64,000 nt of DNA from Platanthera guangdongensis (Eukaryota; Streptophyta; Magnoliopsida; Asparagales; Orchidaceae): NCBI GenBank assembly GCA_039583875.1, contig CM077152.1, positions 21,179,538 through 21,243,537 of the forward strand, in the 5' to 3' direction. Below the pieces are notes generated by a model. It saw only the letters and a program-made list of their open reading frames with translations. It was not told the DNA's origin and did no database searches. Positions 1 through 9,792 of the stretch are shown here, one piece after another; the stretch's first letter is position 1; every line of letters starts with the position of its first letter. The translations under genes were made by a program, and so were the position numbers.

Positions 1-462
1 GTTTGGAAGACCCACTACCTTCATCCCCCTGCAGTAGAAGTAGATTACTCCCTTGTAGGGGCGGCCTCCGGAGGCGGTTATGGAGCGGACGGAGAATATT
101 TTGCGGAAGATGTTCATCGAGAAAGCAATCTTTTCAGATCGCAAATAAGAGATGTAGCTGCAGATCGCGGCAAGGGTATTCGGCGCGAGCTGGCCAGGCA
201 CCATCCCGTAGTGCTCAAAGATTGCAGCAAGCTCCCATAGGAGCGGGAACTTGAATCCGCTGTCGAAATGGTCAACGAGAATGGCGATCTGAGTCGCAGT
301 CGAAAAGTTCAACCTTTCATGATGGGCGGGTAGGCGGACAAGTATGTTTGAGTCCGCCATCTTCTTTTCAACGAAGGCAGCCAGGTCAGCCTCTGTCAAA
401 GTACATTTTCGGTGATCAGCAGAATGGAAGGCGACTGCAGCATCAGTGCGCGCGGACACCAT
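1..462 (-). CDS. Transposon-associated protein (Transposase_28 / 'putative gypsy type transposon' type), N-terminal part
   Basis: An open frame of 154 codons starts at the ATG whose first base is 462 and runs off the left edge without a stop. The order of motifs matches the N-terminal domain of plant 'putative gypsy type transposon' proteins: a hydrophobic FKFPLLWELAAIFEHYGM stretch, then VPGQLAPNTLAAI (the family's LxPxQLxPNxW-like box), then a segment ending YFYCRGMKVVGLP. The biochemical role of this family is unknown; it is usually found in transposon-rich DNA and lacks recognisable reverse transcriptase or DDE motifs. A TATA box lies about 65 bp upstream. The C-terminal part lies outside the window, so intactness cannot be judged. 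Confidence 0.6.
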   Translation of the reverse strand, partial: MVSARTDAAVAFHSADHRKCTLTEADLAAFVEKKMADSNILVRLPAHHERLNFSTATQIAILVDHFDSGFKFPLLWELAAIFEHYGMVPGQLAPNTLAAICSYISYLRSEKIAFSMNIFRKIFSVRSITASGGRPYKGVIYFYCRGMKVVGLPN

Positions 463-524
463 GTTGCAGGCCGCAGGATTCCGTTTACTTCAGTAATTTC
501 CTACATAGAGAAAGCAGAAGGCAG

Positions 525-533
525 TATTTATAG
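525..533 (-). promoter_or_regulatory. TATA box for the 462-1 gene
   Basis: The minus strand reads CTATAAATA about 65 bp upstream of the ATG at 462, a normal plant spacing that leaves a short 5' leader. No other core element is evident. Confidence 0.45.
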
Positions 534-936
534 ATAAAGATTCTGACAGCTTTTTGGCCAGTCCGCGAAGGTCGCATATTCAATCCGCACAGTCCGCAAA
601 GAATTAAAAAGCAGCCAAACAAATAACACGGATACAAAGACAAATTAACATTCCAAGGAAAATTCAAAGCCAAGTTGTGGCCGGCGCAGTTTCCTATCCG
701 CCCAGGTCGCGTATTTTCCCACCTCCAGGTTAACAAGAAGCGGACACAGCGCTAGTCCGCACAGTCCGCCACAGATCATGCCAAGGATAAAGCAACATAA
801 AATTGCGGATTTATAATCTGAGTCCGCATAGATCGCAATAAAAGTTCAATCAATCACATCACACAGCATTGTTTGAAGCGCAATTATACAGACGATTATA
901 CAAATTAAACATATAAAAAATCAGAGCACCACGGAC
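534..936. other. Spacer between the two transposon-associated genes
   Basis: No coding frame with protein-like composition is seen here. The stretch repeatedly contains the heptamer AGTCCGC (for example near 559, 587, 753, 765 and 821), the same word that recurs in both flanking genes and upstream of 2908. It may be the 3' flank of the 937-2908 gene and the distal promoter of the 462-1 gene. Confidence 0.4.
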
Positions 937-2908
937 TCAGCGGTCCCTGTTTTCAGTTCGCGTAGGCTTCTCCGTCCTATCCCGGCATAGGTGAGCTGCT
1001 TGGTCACTTATCTGGAGAATCTCGCTGTACACACGGCAGAGGTGGTGGTGGATAACATTGATGGTCCGGTGCATGTGGGCGGCTTCCCGGTCTACCCGGC
1101 TGAGAGGCACCATTGGCTCCGCTGCCGGCCTCGGCTCCTCATCCGCAGCATGTGGGATACCGCCTGTCGGTGCGGCGATCTCCGAAGCCGCGCGATCTGA
1201 TACTCGCGGCCTCCGGTCAGCGATCTCTGCGGCCCGCTTCCCCTTCTCCTCACGCACCGACGCTAAGTGCTTGCCCTTATAGTAGCGGACGTCATCCGCA
1301 AGCCTTTTCTTCTCCCTATCGGATCTCTCCAGCGCCCTGGAGATGCTAGCGATCTGGTCCTTCAGAGCCATCTCGCGCTCAGCGGATTCTTTTTCGCGCG
1401 CCGCGGACGCTTTCTCACGCTCCTTTGCTTTCTCTAACTCTCCTTTCACGCATTCCAATTCAGATTGGAATTTCTGCTCTAACTCTTTTATGTTCAGGGG
1501 GGACGGCTCATCCGCCGCGGTTTCGATGTGGGCGATCGCGTCAGCACCAGTGTTCGGCGTGGCCGCGATCTCGCCACTCTCGGTAGAGTCCGGCGGCGAC
1601 TTCCCACCTGCAACAAGCAAAGTCAACTTCACATTCAAATGCAGTTCGCGGCGGACACAAAGAAAGGAGGAAAGATCACTTTGAGACATGGCAGCAGCAA
1701 GTTGCCGACTATCGAAGATGATTGGACGCCTTGCCCGCTCCGGGTCAAAGGCGCTTAACCGCTTCCTCCATTCGCGGTGGACCTTTGCTCTTTTCTCGGC
1801 AGCCGCGCTTCTTGAGACCACAATGTCGTCCGTCTCGGTGATGATTCTGACAGGTCTTGACGTCCGCGGCGGCGACCTGTAAAGCCACTTGCGCTGAAAA
1901 TATTTAGGTGCCGGTTGAAGTTTACCTGACCGCAGCATCTCCGCGGCAACCCGCAGGTCCTCAGCGGCTTTGACCGCCGCAGCCTGCTTCGAGGCCGCCC
2001 CAACCGCAGCAACATGAGCGACGATTTGTTTCTTTTGCTCCTCGATCTTCTCCTTCAGTCTCTCTCTCCTCTTCCTCCGCAGCGGACAAGGAAGGGAGTT
2101 CATCGCCCTTATCTCCAGTAGTCTCCGCCTCATTCTGCTGCAGTACAACCAGCAAGGAGTCGTGGATTAAGTCAAGTTGATCGACGTCTATGGAATCAAT
2201 TATCTCATCCGTGGAAAGACTGACCGTTGAAAGGCAGTTGCCTCCCCGAATTTGGGCCTCCGGCGTTACCAGGTCGCTGTCTGGGACTTCTTTGTCGCGC
2301 GGCCTGTGTTGCAAGTCCGCTTCCCCAGTCCGCTTGGAGATATTCTTCTCCTTCATTGCGCGGAGCTTCTTCTCAACCCGCTCGGCGACGGTCGCTCCGT
2401 CCCTCTTCCTCTTCTTCCTCTTAGCTATCTTCTCAGCAGAATCCGCGGCGGACCCCCCTAAATCGGGCTGGTCTTCGCGGACAGGCTCAGGATTCACAGC
2501 CGTCGGCGCTTTTGAAGGCGCATCGTCCTCTTCCTCAGTCCGCCTATTTTCTTCATCCAGGTTAACAATGAGCACCTGGGCATTGGGAGAAGATATGTCG
2601 GCCTCAATGTGTTCGCCAACAGTGTCCGCCGAGGTCGCGGTTTTCTGGGAATGGGCGGAGTCCGACAGGGTAACCATCTTCTCACTTCTCAATGGTTCGG
2701 CGTCGACTGCGGCTTCTTCGCGAGCAGATACATCGGTAGGGCGGACTGTCTTCTCCGCAGGCTTCTCGCTCTGGGAACTCTCTCCTGTGAGGCGGATAGG
2801 GTCTTTTCTTGCCGACCTCTTTACAATCTTCTTGGTCTTCATAGGCGTTGTCAGCTCCAGGTCGCCTTTTGCAGTAAGGCTAGATAAGAAAGCTCCAAGC
2901 CTAGCCAT
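937..2908 (-). pseudogene. Transposon-associated charged coiled-coil protein, broken by one frameshift
   Basis: The N-terminal frame (2908 to about 2070) starts MARLGAFLSSLTAKGDLEL and is rich in Lys, Glu and Ser, with a basic KRKKRKRD patch. The C-terminal frame (about 2070 to 937) continues with a long Glu/Lys/Arg/Ala heptad-like coiled coil (ELEQKFQSELECVKGELEKA and following) and ends ENRDR. The two frames meet at a GA dinucleotide run near 2060-2075, where a 2-nt gain or loss would join them into one protein of about 650 aa. A possible short intron with acceptor TTGTTGCAG lies near 1610-1690. The composition resembles C-terminal halves of plant Transposase_28-type proteins, but the N-terminal domain of that family is absent here. 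Function unknown. It could instead be expressed as two products. Confidence 0.45.
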
Positions 2909-2991
2909 GCCGGACTGGAAGGTGGAGACCGCAAGTGGTGAATAGCGCCCCGTGTCGATCGAGATTCTCAGCAGATCCAGACCCTCCAGCG

Positions 2992-3000
2992 ATATTTATA
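2992..3000 (-). promoter_or_regulatory. TATA box for the 2908-937 gene
   Basis: The minus strand reads TATAAATAT about 85 bp upstream of the ATG at 2908. The same TATAAATA word and a similar spacing precede the 462-1 gene, which supports both being real transcription units of one family. Confidence 0.45.
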
Positions 3001-3840
3001 GCGTTGGCGGCGTTTTCGAGATTTGCGGACTCGGCGGTTAAGAAAATATTTTCGAAGTTTTCTGGAAACTTAAAAATGTGCGGGGATTATGTTAACCCCT
3101 CAGTCCGCAACATACTGCAAGATTCCAAAGCCCCCCTTTCAGCAGGCGCGGACGAGATTTGTCAGTCCGCCCAGTCCGACATTATCACCAGTCGGGCGCC
3201 AAGGGTGGTACCCCAGCAGCGGACGCAAGGACCTGTCCGCTCAGTCCGCCGGCGCTTTGGGTATCAGGTTTTCTACAGCGGCGGACGCAGTATCTCGTCC
3301 GCCCAGGCCGCCGCCCTCCAGTGGGCGCGCCCAGCAGCAGTGGAAGCTCCAGTTCGCGAGCCCAGCCCGCCACTTCTGTGCGGACTGGCGTGTTCTTTCT
3401 TTTTGCTTCCCGTCACCGCTGCCCGGTTCTCCTGTGCCCCGGGCAGCCGGTTATTTTAGCCCTGCCCGTTTGGGCAGGCCCCCTATCCTATAAATAGGGG
3501 GGAGGTGGTGCACTCAAGGCACGCTGATTCGGACCCAGGAGCCTACTTGTTACAGGCTGCGGACTCGAATCCTGTGCCTTGCGGACTCCCCCTTGCTCTG
3601 CTTCCCTCTGTCTTTTCCTTTCACTTGTATCTGAATCCTTCTTCAATCAAGGGAAAGCCCGTCGCAAGAGAGGCATTCAGGCCGCGACGGGCGAAGTCTG
3701 TTGTTGTCGTGGTTCACGGCCCTGCTCTTCTTCCAGCTCTCATTCGCTTAGTAGATCGCTACTCGCAGTCTTCCTATTCCCCGGTGATCGAACAGTTAGC
3801 TGGTTGTGCTCGACCTCCCTTGTGTTTTCGTGCGTCAACA
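3001..3840. other. Non-coding, possibly LTR-derived stretch with a plus-strand TATA box
   Basis: AGTCCGC/GCGGACT words are dense up to about 3300. A plus-strand TATAAATA lies at 3489-3496 within a CCTATCCTATAAATAGG context, followed by a pyrimidine-rich leader-like segment. This looks like an LTR or promoter, but no matching second copy or TG...CA boundary could be fixed. The copia remnant begins immediately to the right. Confidence 0.3.
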
Positions 3841-4560
3841 TCAGGTACGCGGTCGTGGTGGCCGAACCCTCTTTAAGTGCTCTTACTGCGGCAGTGAGGG
3901 CCATCTGGAAGCCACCTATTACCGCAAACATAGTCTGCCCCCTCATCTTACTGCAACAGTAGCTCCCTCACCTCCCTCCACAACTAGTAATGATATTGTT
4001 GCGTTACGGGCTCAACTACAACAGCTTCAAGGCGCGGTTAGTCGCTCCTCTGGCTCTGTCGCCTCGATGCTCAATGAAGGTATATCTCGCCTCTCACACA
4101 GCCCTCACTAGATTGTGGACTCGGATGCTACACATCATCTCTCTCCAGAGCGGCCGCCTCAATATTTAGATACTCCTTACCCCAAGAACATCAATGTGGT
4201 TAATGGTGACACGATCCCGATTTCTGGCACTGTCAATCTCCCTCTTACTCCTTCTCCCTTCTTATCCTCGGTTCTTCATGTTCCGGGCTCTCCGTTTAAT
4301 CTCCTTTTTGTCAGTCGTCTTACACAAGATATTGATTGTTGTGTTACTTTATCACGCTCCTCATTTGTTGTGCAGGATCGACAAATGCGGACTATACTTG
4401 GTAGAGGGAGGCTGTTCAACGGGCTGTATCTCCTCGACGTTTCTCCCACAGCTCTTAACATCGTCTCCACCACCGATTGGCATCGTCGTCTGAGCCCCCC
4501 CCCCCCTTCCGATTCTCAAGAAAGTTCTTCCGACTTTTTCTCTCCAAGAGTTTTTTTGTG
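3806..4560 (+). pseudogene. copia gag zinc knuckle and protease (decayed)
   Basis: The knuckle CSYCGSEGHLEATYY keeps the C-x2-C-x4-H spacing, but the last Cys is Tyr. After an in-frame stop at 4109-4111 the protease starts at DSDATHHLS. The family motif is DSGATHH, so the glycine next to the catalytic Asp is replaced. Conserved FLSSVLHVPGSPFNLL and FNGLYLLD segments follow. The bases upstream of about 3840 do not look like copia. Confidence 0.75.
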
Positions 4561-4675
4561 AATCTTGTATTTTCGGCAAAAAACACCGTGTATCTTTCTC
4601 TTCCTCATGTACTCGGAGTGATGCTCCTTTTATCGTTAATACATTCTGATATCTAGGGGCCCTATAAGGTCCCTA

Positions 4676-5316
4676 GTGTTTTTGGTTATAGATATTTTGT
4701 TACATTTATCGATGATTACACGTGAGTTACCTGGTTGTATTTACTTCGTGATCGAACCGAACTCACAGATACGTTCCGTACGTTTCTTACAGAAACGCGC
4801 ACTCAATTTTCTACTTGTGTCAAGACAATTCGTACAGACAATGCTCGCGAGTACACTTGTCGCACCTTCTCCAATCTCTGCGCTGAGTATGATATTCTCC
4901 ATCAGACTTCATGTGTCTATACCCCGCAACAGAATGACATAGTGGAACGGAAGAATCGCCACCTCCTTGATGTGGTTCGATCTCTTATGATCAAAATGCA
5001 GGTTCCTCCTCTTTATTGGAACTTTGTCATTTCTACAGCTTGTCACCTCATTAATCGCATGCCAACCTCCGTCCTCAACTTTGTGGCGCTCATCACACTC
5101 CTTTATCCATCCACGACTCTCTTCTCTCTCACACCTCGTGTGTTTGGCTGTACCTGTTATGTCCATCACCTCGGTCCCTCCACTGACAAGCTAGCCCCTC
5201 GGGCTTCCAAGGCGATGTTTGTTGGCTACTCCCGCACTCAGAAGGGGTATGTCTGCTTTGATCGTACACCTGATAAGATGGTTGTGTCTGCTGATGTCTC
5301 CTTCTATGAAGACTGA
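4676..5316 (+). pseudogene. copia integrase core (decayed)
   Basis: The first part of the integrase core (FIDDYT-like, about 4690-4740) and the second part (4735-5316) lie in different frames. The second part contains the DN of the DNAREYTC segment, TPQQNDIVERKNRHLLDVVRS with the catalytic-region E, and VFGCTCYVHH with FVGYSRTQKGYVCFDR. These are standard copia integrase landmarks. At least one frameshift separates the first Asp from the rest. Confidence 0.75.
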
Positions 5317-5687
5317 TCATATCACACCAGTCCTTCTGATCCCCTTCCTCCTCCTCCTCTACTCCGGACCTCCGTACCGGTAACATCTCCATTACCACCA
5401 CTTCTACCTACCCCCCAACCCCACCAGTCCAAATCTCCTATCACTCCGAGCATCCCACCACCAACAGTCCCCTCCAAACCCCCTGTTATTCAGGTGTACA
5501 CTCGTCGTCCTCCATGTTCAAATGCCCTGCAGCAGCTTCCCTCTATCGGTGTGCTCTCGCGGCCTGTTGATCCGACATCCTCTTCGACGGCACATCTCAT
5601 GGCCAATTATGTCTCTCTACACCGGCTCTCTCCGCCCCTTCGTGCCTTTGATCTCTCTCTCTCTCCTCTATTTTTGTACCTAATTCT

Positions 5688-7230
5688 GTGCAGGAAGCTC
5701 TCCAGCATCTGCGGTGGCGCGCCGCCATAGATGACGAGATGACGGCTCTGTGGGGTAATCACACTTGGGATCTTGTGCCCCTTCCTCCGGGTCACAGTTG
5801 TGTTAGCTGCAAGTGGATCTTCACTATCAAACATGTCGCGGATGAGACAGTTGATCGCTTAAAGGCTCGTCTTGTGGCCTGTGGCTTTACCCAACAGTAC
5901 GACCTTGATTATGAGGAAACTTTCTCCCTGGTCGCAAAATTGAATTCGGTTTGGGTTCTCCTCTCCTTAGCTGTTCATCGTCAGTGGCCCCTCAATCAGC
6001 TAAATGTCAAGAATGCGTTCTTGAATGACGATCTTCTTGAGACAGTGTACATGCATCAACTGCCCGGGTTTGAGACCACGGGGGAGTCTCGGGACTGTCT
6101 ACTTCACAAGTCTATTTATGGTCTCAAACAATCTCCACGGGCGTGGTTTGGGAAGTTCAGCAAGGTCGTTCGTGAGGTTGGCTTCAAACAAAGCTCAGCA
6201 GATTCCTCTCTCTTTACTCGTCACCAATCAACTGAGACTGTCATACTTATGATCTATGTGGACGATATTCTTATCACTGGTGATGACTTAGCTGGGATAC
6301 ACTATGTGAAGCAACATTTGAACTCTACCTTTCAAATCAAAGATTTGGACAATCTTCGCTATTTTCTTAGACTAGAAGTAGCACGACGACCGGATGGTCT
6401 TGTCTTAACCAGCGTAAGTACTGTATTGACGTTCTGCAAGATGCTGGCCTCTCAGGTTGTAAACTTGCGGAAACTCCGATGGAAGTCAACCACATGTTGT
6501 ATGCTCAGGGATCTGAGAATAATTCTCTTCTTCAGAACCCGGAATACTATCGTCGTCTTGTGGGAAAACTGATATATCTAACAGTTACAAGACCTGACAT
6601 ATCATTTGCGGTTGGTGTGGTCAGCCGGTTTATGAATACCCCATGGGTCTCTCACCTCCAGACAGTGGAATGCATCCTTAGATATCTGAAGACTTCCCCC
6701 GGGCAAGGACTTGTGTACAAGCCGTCTTCCTCCCTTTCTCTTATTGCATACTAGGATGTGGATTATGCGGGCTCATTGGATGATCGACGTTTAACCACTG
6801 GGTTCTGTACATACTTTGGAGGAAATCTTATCACATGGCGTAGTAAGAAGCAGACGGTGGTCGCCCGCTCGTCTGCTGAGGCCGAGTGCCCTGCAATTAC
6901 GACTGTTACATCTGAAATAACCTGACTTGAAAATCTTTTAATGGACTTGGGGGTTTAATTGTGTATCGCAGCTTGAACTGTCACAGGACAGTGTTGAAGG
7001 TGAGGACAATTTAACCCCCAAGTCCATTAAAAGATTTTCAAGCCAGGTTATTGAGGGGCCACTGACAGTGTTGAAGGTGAGACAGTCAAGCTGCGATATG
7101 CGCCAAGCTTGAACATGTTGCTGCCTCTGAACAAGTTGTTGATATCCTTACCAAGTTGCTGCCTCGCAAGTTGTACTACCAGTTCTTGTCCAAGCTTGGC
7201 GCATATGACTCATACGCTCCAGCTTGCGGG
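5688..7230 (+). pseudogene. copia reverse transcriptase and RNase H (decayed)
   Basis: Reverse transcriptase landmarks are clear: WRAAIDDEMTALWGNHTWDL, then LNVKNAFLNDDLLETVYMHQ, YGLKQSPRAWF and the catalytic ILMIYVDDILITGDD box. A frameshift near 6410-6480 moves the frame to the segment with YRRLVGKLIYLTVTRPDISF. RNase H follows (RSKKQTVVARSSAEAEC) up to about 6950. There it is interrupted by a 47-bp inverted duplication before the normal C-terminal VVDILTKLLP segment. Confidence 0.8.
6916..7052. repeat. Inverted duplication inside copia RNase H
   Basis: Arms 6916-6962 and 7006-7052 are inverted copies of each other, 45 of 47 bases matching by eye, with a 43-base loop. The left arm is the authentic RNase H coding sequence (LENLLMDLG). 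The right arm is the same sequence on the opposite strand, so a local fold-back copying event produced it. The 16-mer CAGTGTTGAAGGTGAG also occurs twice, at 6989 and 7066. Confidence 0.8.
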
Positions 7231-7234
7231 GGAG

Positions 7235-7416
7235 TGTTAGATAATGTAGAAGAAAATAATGTAAAGGCCCATTTATAGGCCCATTTCTCCTTTCTCTTTT
7301 AGTCTCACATCTCTTGTATAGGATTCTTTCTCCCTCTCTTCTCTTATATATTTGTATTCTTTCTTATATTTCAGACACGAATAAGTATATACAATGTTGG
7401 CCTTTTGTTTTCTACA
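7235..7416 (+). repeat. copia 3' LTR
   Basis: The 182-bp segment starts TGTTAGATAATG right after a purine tract (GCGGGGGAG) and ends TTTTCTACA, giving the TG...CA termini expected of an LTR. No partner LTR is present upstream in the window. Confidence 0.7.
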
Positions 7417-8040
7417 CTCTATAGATACCTTAAACAGTGGTATGGGAACCAAAGAGCACCCTAATCTATTAGTCGTTTGTATGACCAACAAATTGTGTGT
7501 ACTCACGGAATCAATTAAGAGATGTATTGGTTTGCCCTGATGAGACGTGTTGACCCGCATAGTATGAAAATTATGGATGCTCGTCAAAGCTATAACAGAA
7601 ACATGAGGGGCAAGGGAATCCTCTTCCACCTCTTCCAATAATTGAAGAGGACCACCCAATGCACGGTCATCCTCATCACATAATAATTCTAAAAAATAAG
7701 ACTGGCGACATTTTAAACACTTATGTCCTGGTGTATATTTGTTGTCGTACCAAAAACCGCTTGTGTTTCTCATCCATTTTAGCGGATGTTAGACGTCTAC
7801 GAGAAGTCGACGCCTGAGACTGAGCAGAAACCTGAGACTGAAATAGCGGTTGTACAATGACTACTGGTTTAAGGGAAGGAGCCATTGTCCCCGTAGGACG
7901 ATCAGTACGAGCTCCCGCAGAAAAAGGAGTAGAGGCTGCCCTTTTGTTGCTGACTACATCTCGATGCTCTTGGAGACGAGCTAGGGAAAACACTCACAAC
8001 AGATATCTCAATTGGAACCAGACTATATATTCTTAACGAT
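7417..8040 (-). pseudogene. Ty3/gypsy gag end and protease fragment
   Basis: Reading leftwards from about 7990, the frame gives RRLTSAKMDEKHKR, then after a frameshift the zinc knuckle YTPGHKCLKCRQ, then the protease core LLIDSVSTHNLL (family LIDSGSTHNFL, with Gly changed to Val) and LGCSLVPIPLFKV. This is the gag-protease junction of a chromodomain-type gypsy element. It is cut by the copia LTR at 7416. Confidence 0.75.
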
Positions 8041-8553
8041 TGGAGAAACTCCTTATGGAAGTTTGGATCAGATGCTACGACATTACTGACGACAGAAGGT
8101 AAGCATTAATGGAGGCTTGAGGTTTGCAAGGAAGGAGGTCGATATTGGGGAGATGTCTAAGGGGACAAACGGCTATGATACAGGAAACAAAAAGAAAGAG
8201 GTTAAGACATAGGTTTTTTTATACATGTAATAAGGGCATTAATTCTCATGTAATAAGAGCATAGGTTTTCTTATTCATTAATTCTCTTGCCTTTAAACAT
8301 GTAATAAGGGCATCCACAATATCCCATGACAACCTCCCTTAATTGTAGAAATTACAATAAAAAATAATTAACTGAATCAAACCAAGTCATACTACTTCAC
8401 AGTTAAAATAATATGAAATGACTTATAATCTACTTGGCCGATATAATTGGCTCCCTTGGCTTGATTGACTTCCCTAACATGATGATCTGGCGATATTGAT
8501 TTATGGAGCCTCAATCTCTCTCATTAAGCGTCTGATTGGCAATTAATCTTCAC
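8041..8553. other. AT-rich non-coding stretch
   Basis: No coding similarity is seen. A short motif, CATGTAATAAGGGCAT with small changes, occurs three times between 8220 and 8315. Confidence 0.4.
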
Positions 8554-8556
8554 TTA

Positions 8557-9526
8557 GGGTGCATTCGTAACGTGGCTTTTGAGAGAAAAGAATTGGTTTT
8601 GGTACATCAAAATCAATTTTTGTGTTTGTTTCTTTTTGTTAGAGGATGGAATTTATCCCATCGGTTTTGGGATGAAAACCAATGTCGGTGTTCGTTTGGG
8701 GCTTTTTATGGAGGGATTGGCTTTCGCACAAAACCCATAGGTTTTGAGTCTTCAAAAATCAGTCTATCCCCAAAACTTACCTATTTTGGTGGGTTTTGCG
8801 ATCGTTTTGTGGGTTTTGCGATCAAAAATCAGTCTGATGATCATCTCATGATTCTCATCTGCAAGTGTTGTTGGCGATCATCTCCTTCGCAACTGCTGTT
8901 GCTGGCGGAATGCAGATCTGAGATGATGCTGGCGGTGTCGGCCTTGGCGGAAAGCTGGGTCGCGACGCCGCAGTCGTTGCAACCTTCAATATCCCAGTGA
9001 AGGGCACGGGATTAGGTCACAACTTGTCACCAAACGAACAAAACAGGAAGAAAATTCGTCAAAACGGGGTAGGGTTAGGTCACAGCTTGCCTCAGATTTG
9101 TCAATTTCTAGGGTCACAACAGTTTCTGTGGTGCTCTATTTGTGTGGATATCATGTTCCAAAAGCTGGAATGAAATAGTCCCGAATTCAGGGAGAGGTTG
9201 AAGCATTTCAAGTTTCACTTTAGATGATTGGTTGTTCATAGTATTCAGCATCCAAGAGCTTCAAATGAGCAAGCTTTACGTCAGACCTCAGTGAAGAACC
9301 ACAAAATAGCATCCAAGAGCTTCAAGTGAGCGAGCTTAGAGATCTACCCCTTCCACTGTTGCTGAGGAAGAAGATGAACAGTAACCTCCCATTGAATTCT
9401 GTCTATCTCAACAATTGCAGCAAACGAACAAAAGTTTGGGTTTTTTACCCATTTCCAAAACCTAACGATTTTGGTTTTAACCAAAACCAATTCCCTCCAA
9501 CTAAAACCCACCAAATGAACACACTC
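8557..9526. mobile_element. Tourist/PIF-Harbinger-like non-autonomous element
   Basis: The 970-bp element is flanked by TTA at 8554-8556 and 9527-9529, the trinucleotide TSD typical of PIF/Harbinger elements. The left end reads GGGTGCATTCGTAACGTGG, and the right end reverse-complemented reads GAGTGTGTTCATTTGGTGGG. Both are followed by a GGAATTGGTTTTGG-like stretch, so imperfect TIRs extend about 60 bp. No transposase frame is visible inside. A GCATCCAAGAGCTTCAA segment is duplicated at 9249 and 9309. Confidence 0.65.
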
Positions 9527-9792
9527 TTATGGACTCCTAATGACTTCATCTTCAATAGTAGCGGTGAGGTTTGGAAATCAATACTATTTGCAGCATCTAT
9601 TTTCAGGTCAATTCATTGAATACTCCCTAGTCGGATCCCCAAATCACGACATGTCATTGAGAATTCAGAAGTGGATCATATGTCCTTAAATAAGTGGTTA
9701 GTCAGAGAGCAGCAATAATTCCAAATCACGAGGAAAGATAAACCCTCTCAAACTTCCCAAATATTGTGAACAAATTAAACAGCAATTCAGCC

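Larger units (their letters stand above)
3841..7416 (+). mobile_element. Ty1/copia retrotransposon remnant, 5'-truncated, with 3' LTR
   Basis: Domains follow the copia order: gag zinc knuckle, protease, integrase, reverse transcriptase, RNase H, then a purine tract and a 182-bp LTR (7235-7416). The 5' LTR and most of gag are missing; homology starts at about GRGGRTLFKCSYC. The reading frame is broken many times and the RNase H region carries an inverted duplication, so the copy is dead. The LTR ends next to a minus-strand gypsy fragment, which suggests insertion into or rearrangement with it. Confidence 0.85.

Noticed and set aside
3..254. 83-aa plus-strand frame at the window start
   Set aside because: Antisense to the Transposase_28-type frame, which has family motifs.
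2190..2945. 251-aa plus-strand frame and other frames at 991-1882
   Set aside because: Mirror-strand shadows of the minus-strand coiled-coil gene, with Ser/Arg-rich low-complexity composition.
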